Shown here one piece after another: positions 1 to 8,491 of a DNA stretch of 59,964 nucleotides (position 1 is the stretch's first letter; each line of letters begins with the position of its first letter). The notes beneath the pieces were generated by a model that worked only from the letters and a program-made list of their open reading frames with translations, searched no databases and was not told the origin of the DNA. The translations under genes and the position numbers were made by a program. This DNA is from a virus: positions 1 through 59,964 of the IMG/VR virus record IMGVR_UViG_3300031669_000026; one strand, given 5' to 3'.

Positions 1-2
1 AT

Positions 3-845
3 GACCACACAACTGCTACTCAGTTAGGATTTGAGAGTACAAGTCGATGGCTTGAACTTGTTTTGCCAGGTGCTGCTCGTCAAATGGATATAAGGATTTT
101 AGATAAAGATGGAAATCTTTTAACAACGGATCCGAAATTTATAGATTTGACAGTATATGATGATGGTGAAAAGATTATATGGTCAGGTAGATATCCTTCT
201 GAAACAACTGAAATAAAGAAACGAGAAGATGGTGCATATTTCTATCTTTTAAATGCTGGTGCAAGTCAAGCTGATTATATGTTATATTGGACGGTTTACA
301 TCGGAACAGGTTATACAAATATTGATGTTTTTCAATATGCTAAAGTTGCAAAGCCACGGGCTCTAATGTTGTTGCCAAATCTTCGCAATCAGTTGGATAA
401 GTCAATGAAAAATGTTCATGAGACTCATGGATGGGCAGACGACCAATTGTATTTGTTATTAGAGGGCGGAGTGCAAGAAATTTGTAAGGCGAATCCCCGT
501 GTCAATTATACTTTAGCAAATTATCCTATTGAAGAATGGTGGCAGTTGCTTATAGATTCTGCTACTTTATTGGGATTAATATCGCAGGGCATTTTTAGCA
601 TAGATTCTGATTTACATTATACTGATCAGGGTATTTCATTTTCTGTTGAACATGCTGGTCAAATAAATACATATTTAGGTTTTTTAGTAACAAGATTTAA
701 TGAAAGTATTCAAAAGTTTGGATTGAGACATTATGCAAAACCAAAATTATTAATGCAGCTTCCAAGAAGAATTTATGGCTACCAAGCGTTGGTTTCTGCA
801 GCGCCGTATGGCGTAAGTTTTCCACGAATATTTGGAAGACAATAA
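3..845 (+). CDS. Virion structural protein, 5' end outside window
   Basis: The reading frame is open to the left edge of the window, so the true start lies upstream; the TTG at 63 is only an internal candidate. The visible 280 residues show a beta-rich N-terminal part (DKDGN, VYDDGEKI) that could be an Ig-like or carbohydrate-binding fold. A mixed alpha/beta C-terminal part follows, containing two similar phrases (PRALMLLPNLRNQL and PKLLMQLPRRIYG). I do not recognise the family. Its place ahead of neck, sheath and baseplate genes suggests a connector or other virion protein, which is inference from context. The stop is TAA at 843. Confidence 0.6.
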   Translation, partial: DHTTATQLGFESTSRWLELVLPGAARQMDIRILDKDGNLLTTDPKFIDLTVYDDGEKIIWSGRYPSETTEIKKREDGAYFYLLNAGASQADYMLYWTVYIGTGYTNIDVFQYAKVAKPRALMLLPNLRNQLDKSMKNVHETHGWADDQLYLLLEGGVQEICKANPRVNYTLANYPIEEWWQLLIDSATLLGLISQGIFSIDSDLHYTDQGISFSVEHAGQINTYLGFLVTRFNESIQKFGLRHYAKPKLLMQLPRRIYGYQALVSAAPYGVSFPRIFGRQ

Positions 846-868
846 GTTTTAGAGTCAAGGAGATCAAG

Positions 869-1165
869 ATGAATAAAATAGATAAGAAAGATATGTGGGT
901 TTTGCTTTTGAGTACGGTGAGATATAGTATGGGAAGAATGACGTATATGTCTTCGCTTGCTCCTGAACTTGTTTTTCGTTATAAAGATTATCTCAATGAA
1001 TATCAATTGAAACAAATAAAGGAAGAAGTTGAAAAGGAGCTTGAATGCCATAACGTAATGAAAAAAGAAAAGATTCAAGAAGATTGGTTGGGACATGAAT
1101 GTGATGTAAATTCATGGATTAAATTTAAAAACGATTTGGAAGAATTATTAAAAAGAGGTGAATAA
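869..1165 (+). CDS. Small hypothetical phage protein (98 aa)
   Basis: A short helical protein, about 98 residues, with a good Shine-Dalgarno (AAGGAGA) 6-7 bases before ATG. The N-terminal half (MWVLLLSTVRYSMGRMTYM) is followed by a charged helix rich in Lys and Glu. This style recurs in small proteins of large phages that I cannot name. It ends exactly one base before the homing endonuclease gene starts, so the two are likely co-transcribed and coupled. There is no membrane segment strong enough to call and no catalytic motif. Function unknown. Confidence 0.6.
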   Translation: MNKIDKKDMWVLLLSTVRYSMGRMTYMSSLAPELVFRYKDYLNEYQLKQIKEEVEKELECHNVMKKEKIQEDWLGHECDVNSWIKFKNDLEELLKRGE

Positions 1166-2170
1166 ATGGCAAGTTCAAAATTCAGAGGTGTTGATTGTAA
1201 TAGAGGAAAATGGAGAAGTAGGATAACGGTTTATGGAAAAAGTGTAAATCTAGGTTATTTTGAAAAAGAAGAAGATGCCGCTCATGCATATAATATAGCA
1301 AATAAAAAATATCATATAGAATTTGCTTTTTTGAAGAAATGGAAAAAACGTAGAAAAATGTCTGATGAAAATAAACAGAAGATATCTTTGAGTTTGTTTG
1401 GAAGGAAATTTTCTATTTTACATAGAAAAAAATTGAGTGAGGCAAGAAAAGGAAGAAAATTTGGTCAATTATCTGAAGCACACAGAGAAAAAATAGGATC
1501 AGCAAACAGAGGGAGGAAATTTACTGACGAACAGAAAAAAAGAATGAGTATTGGCCAGAAAGGAAAGAAATTATCGAAGGAACATATAAGGAAATTATGT
1601 TTATATTCACAAAGGAAAGATGTAAGAAAAAAAATGAGTGATATGAACAAAGGACAAAAAAATCCTATGTATGGAAAAACTCATTCGTCCGAAGCAAGAA
1701 AAAAAATAAGCGAAAGTAGTAAAAGAACATGGAATAATCCTAAACACAGAATTAAAATGTCTATGATAATATCAAAAGGAGTTAGGAAGAAGTGGAAAGA
1801 TACAAAGTATCAAAAATTGCAAAAAATTGCAAAGAATGCAAGTCCAAACAAGCCCGAAACAACTTTAATTAACTTGTTAAACGAAGTTTTACCAGGAAAA
1901 TATAAATTTGTAGGCGATGGAAGTTTTTATCCAAAAGGATGCGGTTTAAATCCTGATTTTATGAATATCAAAGGAAAGAAAAAACTAATAGAACATTTTG
2001 GTGATTGGTGGCATGGGGAAAAAATTCAAAAGAAATCCAAAAAATACCATGAGAGAGAAAGAATAAAACATTTTCGGAATTTTGGTTATGAAACATTGGT
2101 AATTTGGGAATATGAATTAAAAGACATAAAAAAAGTTGCAAGAAAGATTATGAATTTTGATAGGAGGTAA
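1166..2170 (+). CDS. Homing endonuclease with AP2, NUMOD3 repeats and Vsr-like (EDxHD) nuclease
   Basis: Free-standing homing endonuclease, 334 aa. Residues about 3-60 form an AP2-like DNA-binding domain (KFRGVDCNRGKWRSRI, LGYFEKEEDAAHAYN). Residues about 64-200 hold several NUMOD3 motifs (SEARKGRKFGQLSEAHREK and similar), which contact DNA in homing enzymes. The last ~105 residues match the Vsr/EDxHD nuclease fold: a conserved Glu in NKPETT, NPDF, then LIEHFGDWWHGE. Such enzymes nick or cut a target in a cognate allele and spread their own gene. It sits with no gap after the 98-aa gene, and its stop overlaps the Shine-Dalgarno of the next virion gene, as expected of precise insertion between virion genes. 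Lys content is very high. Confidence in class is high; the target is unknown. Confidence 0.85.
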   Translation: MASSKFRGVDCNRGKWRSRITVYGKSVNLGYFEKEEDAAHAYNIANKKYHIEFAFLKKWKKRRKMSDENKQKISLSLFGRKFSILHRKKLSEARKGRKFGQLSEAHREKIGSANRGRKFTDEQKKRMSIGQKGKKLSKEHIRKLCLYSQRKDVRKKMSDMNKGQKNPMYGKTHSSEARKKISESSKRTWNNPKHRIKMSMIISKGVRKKWKDTKYQKLQKIAKNASPNKPETTLINLLNEVLPGKYKFVGDGSFYPKGCGLNPDFMNIKGKKKLIEHFGDWWHGEKIQKKSKKYHERERIKHFRNFGYETLVIWEYELKDIKKVARKIMNFDRR

Positions 2171-2171
2171 A

Positions 2172-3068
2172 ATGGGATATTGGGGCAATCCACGCCAAAG
2201 GTTGGAACAATTAAAATTTTGGTCAAGAGTACGAAATGCAAACGAATTTTTATTATCTATAAATGCTTTTGTAGGATATTTATGGATTCGTAAAACTGTC
2301 GGACAGCAGTGTACTTGTGTTAAAGATATTTCTGAACAGGCCGACAAGAAATGTTCAATTTGTTATGGAACAAAAATAGTAGGTGGATATGAACGATGGG
2401 GTTTTAATACAGTTTCTATGGATTCACAATTTGAAGGATTGGAAATAGATTCAAAATTGAGAATAAGAACTGATTTTACTCCACATAGAATAGTTTTGGA
2501 TAGAGGATGGGAGAGTGGTGAAATAATTACTCCTTATGTTGAGCCTCGACCAAATTTAGGATGGATTGGTTTTAATGCTGATGATTATGTATATGATTCA
2601 GAACATTCTGGAATAGATTATTATTGGCAGGAATATGGGAAAGATGAATGGAATTCAATAATAAATTTTCCAACTTTGGCTGTTATTGAAAGATATGTGA
2701 AATTTAAAATAGTTATACGAAGAAATAATCAAACTATAAAAAGCCCTGTTTGGGGTATGATTCAAGTAAGAAATAAAAACTTTATAAAAACTGAATTAAA
2801 TCTATCAAGAGAAAGGCCTTCTCAAAGAAAAGATAGAAGTAGGGAGAAATACGGAAATTTCGAAGTGGAAGATGGATTGAAGATGTGGACAATAAATGCT
2901 CCTGTTATAGATGATAATGATTTTATAGAATTACGAACAGGATTGAGAGAAAATAAAAGATACAGAGTAACAGGTTTTGAACAAAGCGAGCCAGGTGGAA
3001 TTTTATTAAGTCAGCACATGACTTTAAGAATTTTACAACCAAATGAAATTTATTATAAGGTATTCTAA
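2172..3068 (+). CDS. Virion protein with zinc-knuckle-like cysteines
   Basis: A 298-residue protein. The start ATG at 2172 is chosen over an in-frame ATG at 2157 because AGGAGG lies just upstream of 2172. Near residues 39-60 it carries CTC and CSICYGT separated by about ten residues, a Cys cluster resembling a small zinc-binding knuckle, followed by GGYERWGF. The rest is beta-rich with many aromatic residues. Proteins of this look sit next to neck or connector genes in phages, but I do not recognise a named family. It overlaps the next gene by one base (TAATG), indicating translational coupling. Confidence 0.55.
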   Translation: MGYWGNPRQRLEQLKFWSRVRNANEFLLSINAFVGYLWIRKTVGQQCTCVKDISEQADKKCSICYGTKIVGGYERWGFNTVSMDSQFEGLEIDSKLRIRTDFTPHRIVLDRGWESGEIITPYVEPRPNLGWIGFNADDYVYDSEHSGIDYYWQEYGKDEWNSIINFPTLAVIERYVKFKIVIRRNNQTIKSPVWGMIQVRNKNFIKTELNLSRERPSQRKDRSREKYGNFEVEDGLKMWTINAPVIDDNDFIELRTGLRENKRYRVTGFEQSEPGGILLSQHMTLRILQPNEIYYKVF

Positions 3069-6000
3069 TGGCAACAAAGATTTGGACAACCAAAGAAGAT
3101 TTTGATAGTGGCAGTTTAAACAATGTAGTAGATCATCGTAATAATGATTTACAATTGGTTTACGCCTGGAGTTTTGGGGGAGATCTAAACGAAGCTAAAT
3201 ATAGTATGGCAGGGGCTGGAACACAAACTGCAGGTCTTTGTTTTGGTGGCGATAAAGATGGTAATGACGCACTTATAACAACAGAAGAATATGTTGGATC
3301 ATTATGGGCATGTGCTGGAGATTTAAATACTGGTCGGCGTAATTTGTCTGGTTGTGGTACTCAAACAGCGGCGCTCAGTATTGGCGGACGTACTACTATA
3401 GATGAAGTTATCACAGAAGAATATGATGGAACATCATGGGCATGTGCTGGAGATCTAAATGTAGCCAGATTTTGGATGGGCGGGGTTGGAACACTAACCG
3501 CTGGAATTTGTTTTGGTGGAAGAAATGGTGTTCCCACAAACTTTGATAGTACAGAAGAATATAATGGAACATCATGGTGTTCGGGGAATGGTTTAAGTGT
3601 AATAAAATTTGGTGTGGGTGGAGCAGGAACACAAACAGCAGCGCTTTGTTTTGGTGGTAGAAATATTGCTAGTTATGCTACAACAGAATATTACAATGGT
3701 ACTTCTTGGAGTTTAGATAGTGATTTAAATAAGGCTAGAGATAGGTTGGGAGGAACAGGAACACAGTCAGTGGCTTTGAGCTTTGGTGGTTATGACGGTG
3801 TTACTTATTTAGCAAATACAGAAGAATATAATGGTTCTATATGGACAGTAGCTTCAAGTTTGAATGTGTTAAGGTATCTTTCAATGGGAGCTGGAACTCA
3901 AGAAGCATTATGTGCGGGTGGTTCCGCCGCAGTAGGTTTTAGATTAGAAAGTACAGAAGAATATTGCCCAGTAGCATCAGGAACATGGACAGTAGATTTT
4001 GATAGTGGTTATAATCTTTCAGTTTGGGGAAGTACAAAATGGGATGATTTATCATGGTTAAATGCTGGCGGAGGTAGTTGCAAGGCCAGAGTGAAGTCTG
4101 CTACTACTCAAGGCGGTTTAGTTGGTGCCACTTGGTATCCTACTGGCGGAAGTGGTTATTATGAAACACAACCAGTAGATGTGGAGTGTCCGGACAATAG
4201 ATGGTATAGATTAGAAGTAACTTTAATAGAAGGTAGTACCCCACAAATAGAGCAAGTGGGTCAAGATTACAGTCCTCCCTTGCCAACAATTATTGGAAAT
4301 GCAAATATTCAAACTTATATATTTTATACAATAGGGGCAAATGGAAGAATTCAACCTGTTATAACTGCAAACAGTGAGATTAGTTTAAATGTTCCATTGT
4401 ATGCAAATGGAAGAATTCAACCAATAATAAATGCAGATGGGAGAATAAGTCCTGTTATATCAGCAAATGGAGAAATTGTTGGAAATGTTCCATTGTATGC
4501 TGTTGCAAGAATTCAACCATGTATAAACGCTGATGGAAGAATAAGATCTGTATTACCCGCTGTTGGAAGAATTCAACCTATTATAAGTGGAGACGGTAGA
4601 ATATGTCCCATAATAATTGCCAATGGAAGAATTCTTTATATGATTACAGCTAGTGGTAGAATAAGTCCGATCATTACAGCGACAGCAGTAATTTTTCCAA
4701 GCATAAGAGCTAGTGGAAGAATTCAACCTACTATAAGTTCTAATGCTGAGATTTGTTTGAATGTTCCATTGTACGCCGTAGCAAGAATTCAACCTGTTAT
4801 AACTGGCAATGGAAGAATTCAACTTATAACAACAGCTAGTGCAAGAATTGCACCATCTATAGGTGGTAATGCAGAAATTGCTTTAAATGTTTCATTGTAT
4901 GCAAATGGCAGGATAAGACTTCCAAATTATTCAAGTTATACTATTAATGCACTTGGAAGAATTATTGCAGAAAGACGAACAAAATTATTTATAAGCTCTG
5001 ATGTAAAAGAAAATATTTTATTATATCAACGATATCAAGATTTAAGAGGTTTGGTAGTAGATGAGAATTTTTATACTAGGGATGGATATGTAGTTCCTCG
5101 CAAGAGAGGAAGAACTAATTTAGGAAAATATTTGTTTGCATTACAGAGTCCGTTTTTCGCACAAACAGTATGGTCAGTGAATTTAAACAGTTCTTATCAA
5201 TTTGATATTTTAACTGATGCAGTTGGAATAGCTCCTTTTAGAATGGCATTAGCAAGAGGAGAGAATAGAATTGATGTAACTCGTAAAGAAACTAAAGTAG
5301 AATTGTTAGAAATACATCCTACAACCAGAACAAACATTACTCCTTTTGCAAAAACAGCAAGTATGATACAGAAAGAAACTTTTGTGATAAAGGATGTGAG
5401 TGGACAAAAAACAAGATTATTGGATAGTGAATATTCGTTTGTTAATACTAGTTATATTAAAATTGTAAGTTCTGCATACGATGCGTCTGCTATATATACA
5501 ATTTATTATGTGGTAATAAATCCAGGAGAATCTGAACCAGAAAAAAGAACGTATACTTCGTGGGTGAGAAGTTTAAATTATGTAACATGGTTTGGAGCGT
5601 ATTCTGAAGAATTAATGTCAATAGACGATTCTTCTGATGAAACTAAAGATGATACTTATTTGAAAACTGCTACACATCAGAGTTTGATAGATAATTTTGG
5701 AGCAACTTTAGCACGTACAGAACCTGATTCAAAATGGACAGTAGATGGTTATCGGGAGATTTTAGAAGAGTATTATCATTCATATTTAAGATCTTCAACA
5801 ACTCAAAAAGGTGTTAAAGATGGAATTGGAAATATAGTAACAATTCCTCCTAAATTGGAAAGTTATCAAAATTACAAAAAATGGATTTTGGGATGGCAAT
5901 GGCTTCCTACTAGGGAATTAAATGTTAATCCTATATCAGGATTTCCTGATGGATGGGTAATTAGTGGAGGAACATGTGAGGATTCAAATAATAAACTTTT

Positions 6001-6919
6001 TGGTAATAATGCGCTAAAAATCACCGTTTCAAGTGGTGCTACTGAAGTAATTATCGAATCTAATGCAATTTCGACATGGAAACGATTTATAAATCGAAAT
6101 TGGAGATTGAGAGGATGGTTATGTAAAGAAAGTGGACCAACACTAGGTATCAAACTTGGAATATCCGAAGATGGTGGAAATTCATGGAATTGGAATTCTC
6201 AAACTTTGACAAGTACATATAAAAGATTTACTTTTTCTAGACATGTTAGTAAATATGCTACGAATATCCGAATAAGATTTAAAATTACTGGACCAATAGC
6301 TGGAAAGATTATTTATCTGAATTGGCCATCTCTGGAAGAAATGAGAGATAAATGTTTGCATGTGGGATCTTCATCCTACTATCCTGAGACAATGAATTAT
6401 ATTCCTGCTACTTATGTAAATGCATACACATTTACAGTAGGAGGAAATAGAGTAGCGGAATTTACATATTTGAGAGACGTATGTGCAAATTGTGGAGTTG
6501 ATGATATAAAATATGGTAAGGTATCCCAAAGTTCGTACGTGGTTGCTACAGACATTACAACAGTTTTGTTGACAACAAGTATTTTAACTTCTAATTTGAC
6601 AGATGTTAAATTTACAGTTAATCCTGTTTATTGGTCAACTGTGCCAAGAAGTAAAGCAAAATCGTATCATGGGTTTAGAGTATTTTGTTGGGGAATTCAT
6701 ACTTTGACAGAGCAGGAAAAGAGATTAGTAGGATTTGTATCATCTGGTGGGATCAATGTTATGAATCCTGGAACAGGACATCCGTTTTACATCAAATCAG
6801 CAGAAGCGATTTTAGAACTAGTAGAGGAAGATGATTATAGAATTTATAGTTCTTATGATAATTTGAAAGCAGGACAGAAAACAAACATGGAAGTGGTGAA
6901 ACGAGAGGATATTGTATAA
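3068..6919 (+). CDS. Giant virion/appendage protein with Kelch-like propeller and decapeptide repeats
   Basis: A 1283-residue multidomain protein. The N-terminus begins with a KIWTTKEDFDSG-type motif. Residues about 30-305 contain roughly six Kelch-like blades (GTQTAALCFGG ... TEEYNGTSW), implying a beta-propeller. Residues about 305-400 look like a jelly-roll binding module. Residues about 405-640 are some twenty copies of a ten-residue repeat of the form ANGRIQPVIT, with periodic twelve-residue variants ending NVPLY, most likely a beta-solenoid. The C-terminal 640 residues form further beta-rich domains, including a CANCG pair. Function is inferred to be a surface appendage, adhesin or tail-decoration protein. 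The repeat is shared with the protein at 19861-21219. The start overlaps the stop of the preceding gene. Confidence 0.7.
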   Translation: MATKIWTTKEDFDSGSLNNVVDHRNNDLQLVYAWSFGGDLNEAKYSMAGAGTQTAGLCFGGDKDGNDALITTEEYVGSLWACAGDLNTGRRNLSGCGTQTAALSIGGRTTIDEVITEEYDGTSWACAGDLNVARFWMGGVGTLTAGICFGGRNGVPTNFDSTEEYNGTSWCSGNGLSVIKFGVGGAGTQTAALCFGGRNIASYATTEYYNGTSWSLDSDLNKARDRLGGTGTQSVALSFGGYDGVTYLANTEEYNGSIWTVASSLNVLRYLSMGAGTQEALCAGGSAAVGFRLESTEEYCPVASGTWTVDFDSGYNLSVWGSTKWDDLSWLNAGGGSCKARVKSATTQGGLVGATWYPTGGSGYYETQPVDVECPDNRWYRLEVTLIEGSTPQIEQVGQDYSPPLPTIIGNANIQTYIFYTIGANGRIQPVITANSEISLNVPLYANGRIQPIINADGRISPVISANGEIVGNVPLYAVARIQPCINADGRIRSVLPAVGRIQPIISGDGRICPIIIANGRILYMITASGRISPIITATAVIFPSIRASGRIQPTISSNAEICLNVPLYAVARIQPVITGNGRIQLITTASARIAPSIGGNAEIALNVSLYANGRIRLPNYSSYTINALGRIIAERRTKLFISSDVKENILLYQRYQDLRGLVVDENFYTRDGYVVPRKRGRTNLGKYLFALQSPFFAQTVWSVNLNSSYQFDILTDAVGIAPFRMALARGENRIDVTRKETKVELLEIHPTTRTNITPFAKTASMIQKETFVIKDVSGQKTRLLDSEYSFVNTSYIKIVSSAYDASAIYTIYYVVINPGESEPEKRTYTSWVRSLNYVTWFGAYSEELMSIDDSSDETKDDTYLKTATHQSLIDNFGATLARTEPDSKWTVDGYREILEEYYHSYLRSSTTQKGVKDGIGNIVTIPPKLESYQNYKKWILGWQWLPTRELNVNPISGFPDGWVISGGTCEDSNNKLFGNNALKITVSSGATEVIIESNAISTWKRFINRNWRLRGWLCKESGPTLGIKLGISEDGGNSWNWNSQTLTSTYKRFTFSRHVSKYATNIRIRFKITGPIAGKIIYLNWPSLEEMRDKCLHVGSSSYYPETMNYIPATYVNAYTFTVGGNRVAEFTYLRDVCANCGVDDIKYGKVSQSSYVVATDITTVLLTTSILTSNLTDVKFTVNPVYWSTVPRSKAKSYHGFRVFCWGIHTLTEQEKRLVGFVSSGGINVMNPGTGHPFYIKSAEAILELVEEDDYRIYSSYDNLKAGQKTNMEVVKREDIV

Positions 6920-6938
6920 CATTATTGATAAAATTGTG

Positions 6939-6944
6939 TATAAT
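6939..6944 (+). promoter_or_regulatory. Possible -10 element (TATAAT) before the 6965 gene
   Basis: TATAAT lies in the short gap after the 1283-aa gene, in the context TTGTGTATAATACA. The region 17-18 bases upstream (ATAACA/TATAAC) is a poor -35. The same GTGTATAATA string recurs at 30981 and 48837, which is the main reason to note it. Confidence 0.3.
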
Positions 6945-6964
6945 ACATTGTGGGAGATATTATA

Positions 6965-7510
6965 TTGTTTCAGATGAAATTAAAAGTGGAGTTCGGAAAT
7001 ACATGGAATAGATTGAAAAATTCCTCCAATTGGGGCGATATTAGAAATGATTTGCTAGTTCGAATTTCTAATGAATTAATGGGAACAATATCTTCTACTG
7101 CAGCGGCCGGATGGAAGAGACCAACTGGATTGGGAGATCAGAGTTGGTATGTAACTGTTGATAAAGGTGGTGGATATGCAATAATAGGAAATAGACAACC
7201 GTACATGTATTGGCAAAACTTTGGAGTAGTAGCTCATCAAATGCGTTATTTACTAAATGTTGGTGAGAAGATGTATTTAGCTTTTGGAAAATATCCATAT
7301 TGGGCAAAAAAATTCATACCTGTAAGAACTGAAACAGGAACTATTGTTTTTAGAAGATGTACAGAAAAATCCATACGTGCCGGAGGATGGTGGAATCCTG
7401 GATATCCAGGGAAAAACTTTGTTAGGGACGGCATAGAACTTTATAGAAACACAGTTTTAAAACAGACATATCGTGATGTATTGTTACGTGGCGGAGCATT
7501 AAGGAGATAA
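6965..7510 (+). CDS. Probable neck/tail-completion protein
   Basis: About 182 residues. Start choice is uncertain: TTG at 6965 has GGGAG eight bases upstream, ATG at 6974 is too far from it, and GTG at 6950 overlaps it. The protein contains TAAAGWKRPTG, YVTVDKGGGYAIIGN and FRRCTEKSIRAGGWWNPG. This basic, aromatic-rich pattern and its size resemble neck or minor tail proteins of the HK97 gp10 type. Location between the large appendage gene and the tail-terminator-like gene supports that role, but the assignment is contextual. Confidence 0.5.
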   Translation: MFQMKLKVEFGNTWNRLKNSSNWGDIRNDLLVRISNELMGTISSTAAAGWKRPTGLGDQSWYVTVDKGGGYAIIGNRQPYMYWQNFGVVAHQMRYLLNVGEKMYLAFGKYPYWAKKFIPVRTETGTIVFRRCTEKSIRAGGWWNPGYPGKNFVRDGIELYRNTVLKQTYRDVLLRGGALRR

Positions 7511-7514
7511 ACAA

Positions 7515-7706
7515 ATGAGAATAAAAATGTCAGAAATAGAAGCAATGCCTAGAGATTATTGTGATAAATGCGGAAAAGAATTGGGAGATCCTACATCGTG
7601 GCACAGAGACATTTTAGGAAATAGATTTTGTAGTTATGCTTGTAAAGAAAATTATAAAAGAAAACAAGATAGACAACAAGATCAAAATAGACAAGGAGAG
7701 GTTTAA
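7515..7706 (+). CDS. Small zinc-ribbon protein (63 aa)
   Basis: A 63-residue protein with CDKCGKELGDP and FCSYACKENYKRK, four cysteines in two pairs that likely bind one zinc ion. A strongly basic, Gln-rich tail follows. AAGGAG lies about nine bases before ATG. The opening MRIKMSEIEAM resembles the start of the 22206 gene (MKIKMKEIERL). The stop overlaps the ATG of the next gene, so it is part of the virion operon. Function unknown; it could be a minor virion or regulatory protein. Confidence 0.55.
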   Translation: MRIKMSEIEAMPRDYCDKCGKELGDPTSWHRDILGNRFCSYACKENYKRKQDRQQDQNRQGEV

Positions 7707-8410
7707 TGGCTTTTGGTAATTTTATAGAAAATGCAAAAAAGACTATAATACAACTTATTAGAGACCAGTTTAAGGATGAAGGCTGGGCCTTTGAAGAAAT
7801 GCCGAAAATGGAGAAGTTTAATTTTTATTCTGCAGATCCGTACGAAACTTTTGTTCGAGCATTAACAAGCCTTCCCGACATCGACCAACAATTGCCATTA
7901 ATTGCTGTAACAGTTGGAAGTTCTATTGGTAAAGAAATGGGAATAGGAAGATCAGGGGATTATTTAGGCATGGTAACAGACACTGATGGTTATTACTATA
8001 AAAGATATAGTTGTGCTGTAAATATGACAATAAATATTGATATAGGAAGTGAAGATGAAAATACTAGGACTGAATTAGTAGATATAGTGCTTGGATTATT
8101 TCAATTTTATATGAGGGAAAGGGGGTGGGAATATAATCCTCCAGAAGATTCAGAAGATATGTTTCAAATAATTTTTGATAAAATAGTGAATGTGATGGGA
8201 GAGAATGAAGTACCAAAGCCAGAAGGAGATGTGTACGACAAAATATTTGTAAATCGATTGTCTTTTAATGTGATTATGATAGATTATGTAGATAGGCTGG
8301 CGGAAGGTCAGGGTAAAATTGGCCCAGGAGTAGATGAAGCACATAAAGGACCAATTTCTGTTGAACCAGATCCAGATGGCCAAACAGGAGAAACTTATAA
8401 TTGGAAGTAG
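7706..8410 (+). CDS. Probable tail terminator / tail completion protein
   Basis: A 234-residue protein immediately upstream of the sheath gene. Visible phrases are FNFYSADPYETFVRALTSLP, PLIAVTVGSS and RLSFNVIMIDYVDR, a mixed alpha/beta layout compatible with the tail terminator fold. Those proteins cap the tail tube and sheath and are usually encoded just before the sheath. There is no catalytic motif. AAGGAGAGG precedes the ATG, which overlaps the preceding stop. The role is inferred from position and general architecture. Confidence 0.5.
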   Translation: MAFGNFIENAKKTIIQLIRDQFKDEGWAFEEMPKMEKFNFYSADPYETFVRALTSLPDIDQQLPLIAVTVGSSIGKEMGIGRSGDYLGMVTDTDGYYYKRYSCAVNMTINIDIGSEDENTRTELVDIVLGLFQFYMRERGWEYNPPEDSEDMFQIIFDKIVNVMGENEVPKPEGDVYDKIFVNRLSFNVIMIDYVDRLAEGQGKIGPGVDEAHKGPISVEPDPDGQTGETYNWK

Positions 8411-8436
8411 AATAAAAAAAAACAAGGAGGTAAAAC

Positions 8437-8487
8437 ATGAAAGCAAAATTAATTATAATCTTAATAACCTTTGGAGAGGAGGTGTAA
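8437..8487 (+). CDS. 16-codon leader peptide upstream of tail sheath
   Basis: ATG at 8437 is preceded by a strong CAAGGAGGTAAAAC ribosome site. It opens a 16-codon reading frame (MKAKLIIILITFGEEV) that ends in TAA at 8485, five bases before the sheath start. The GAGGAGGTG that serves the sheath gene is the last part of this mini-gene, so ribosomes finishing it are placed at the sheath start. This suggests translational coupling, but the peptide may be incidental. The hydrophobic sequence could also be membrane-seeking. Confidence 0.4.
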   Translation: MKAKLIIILITFGEEV

Positions 8488-8491
8488 CATT

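Noticed and set aside
779-1096. Minus-strand open frames such as those opposite 779-1096, 11796-12230 and 40622-41257
   Set aside because: They lie antisense to well-supported plus-strand genes, lack ribosome sites, and have amino acid composition typical of reversed AT-rich coding sequence.
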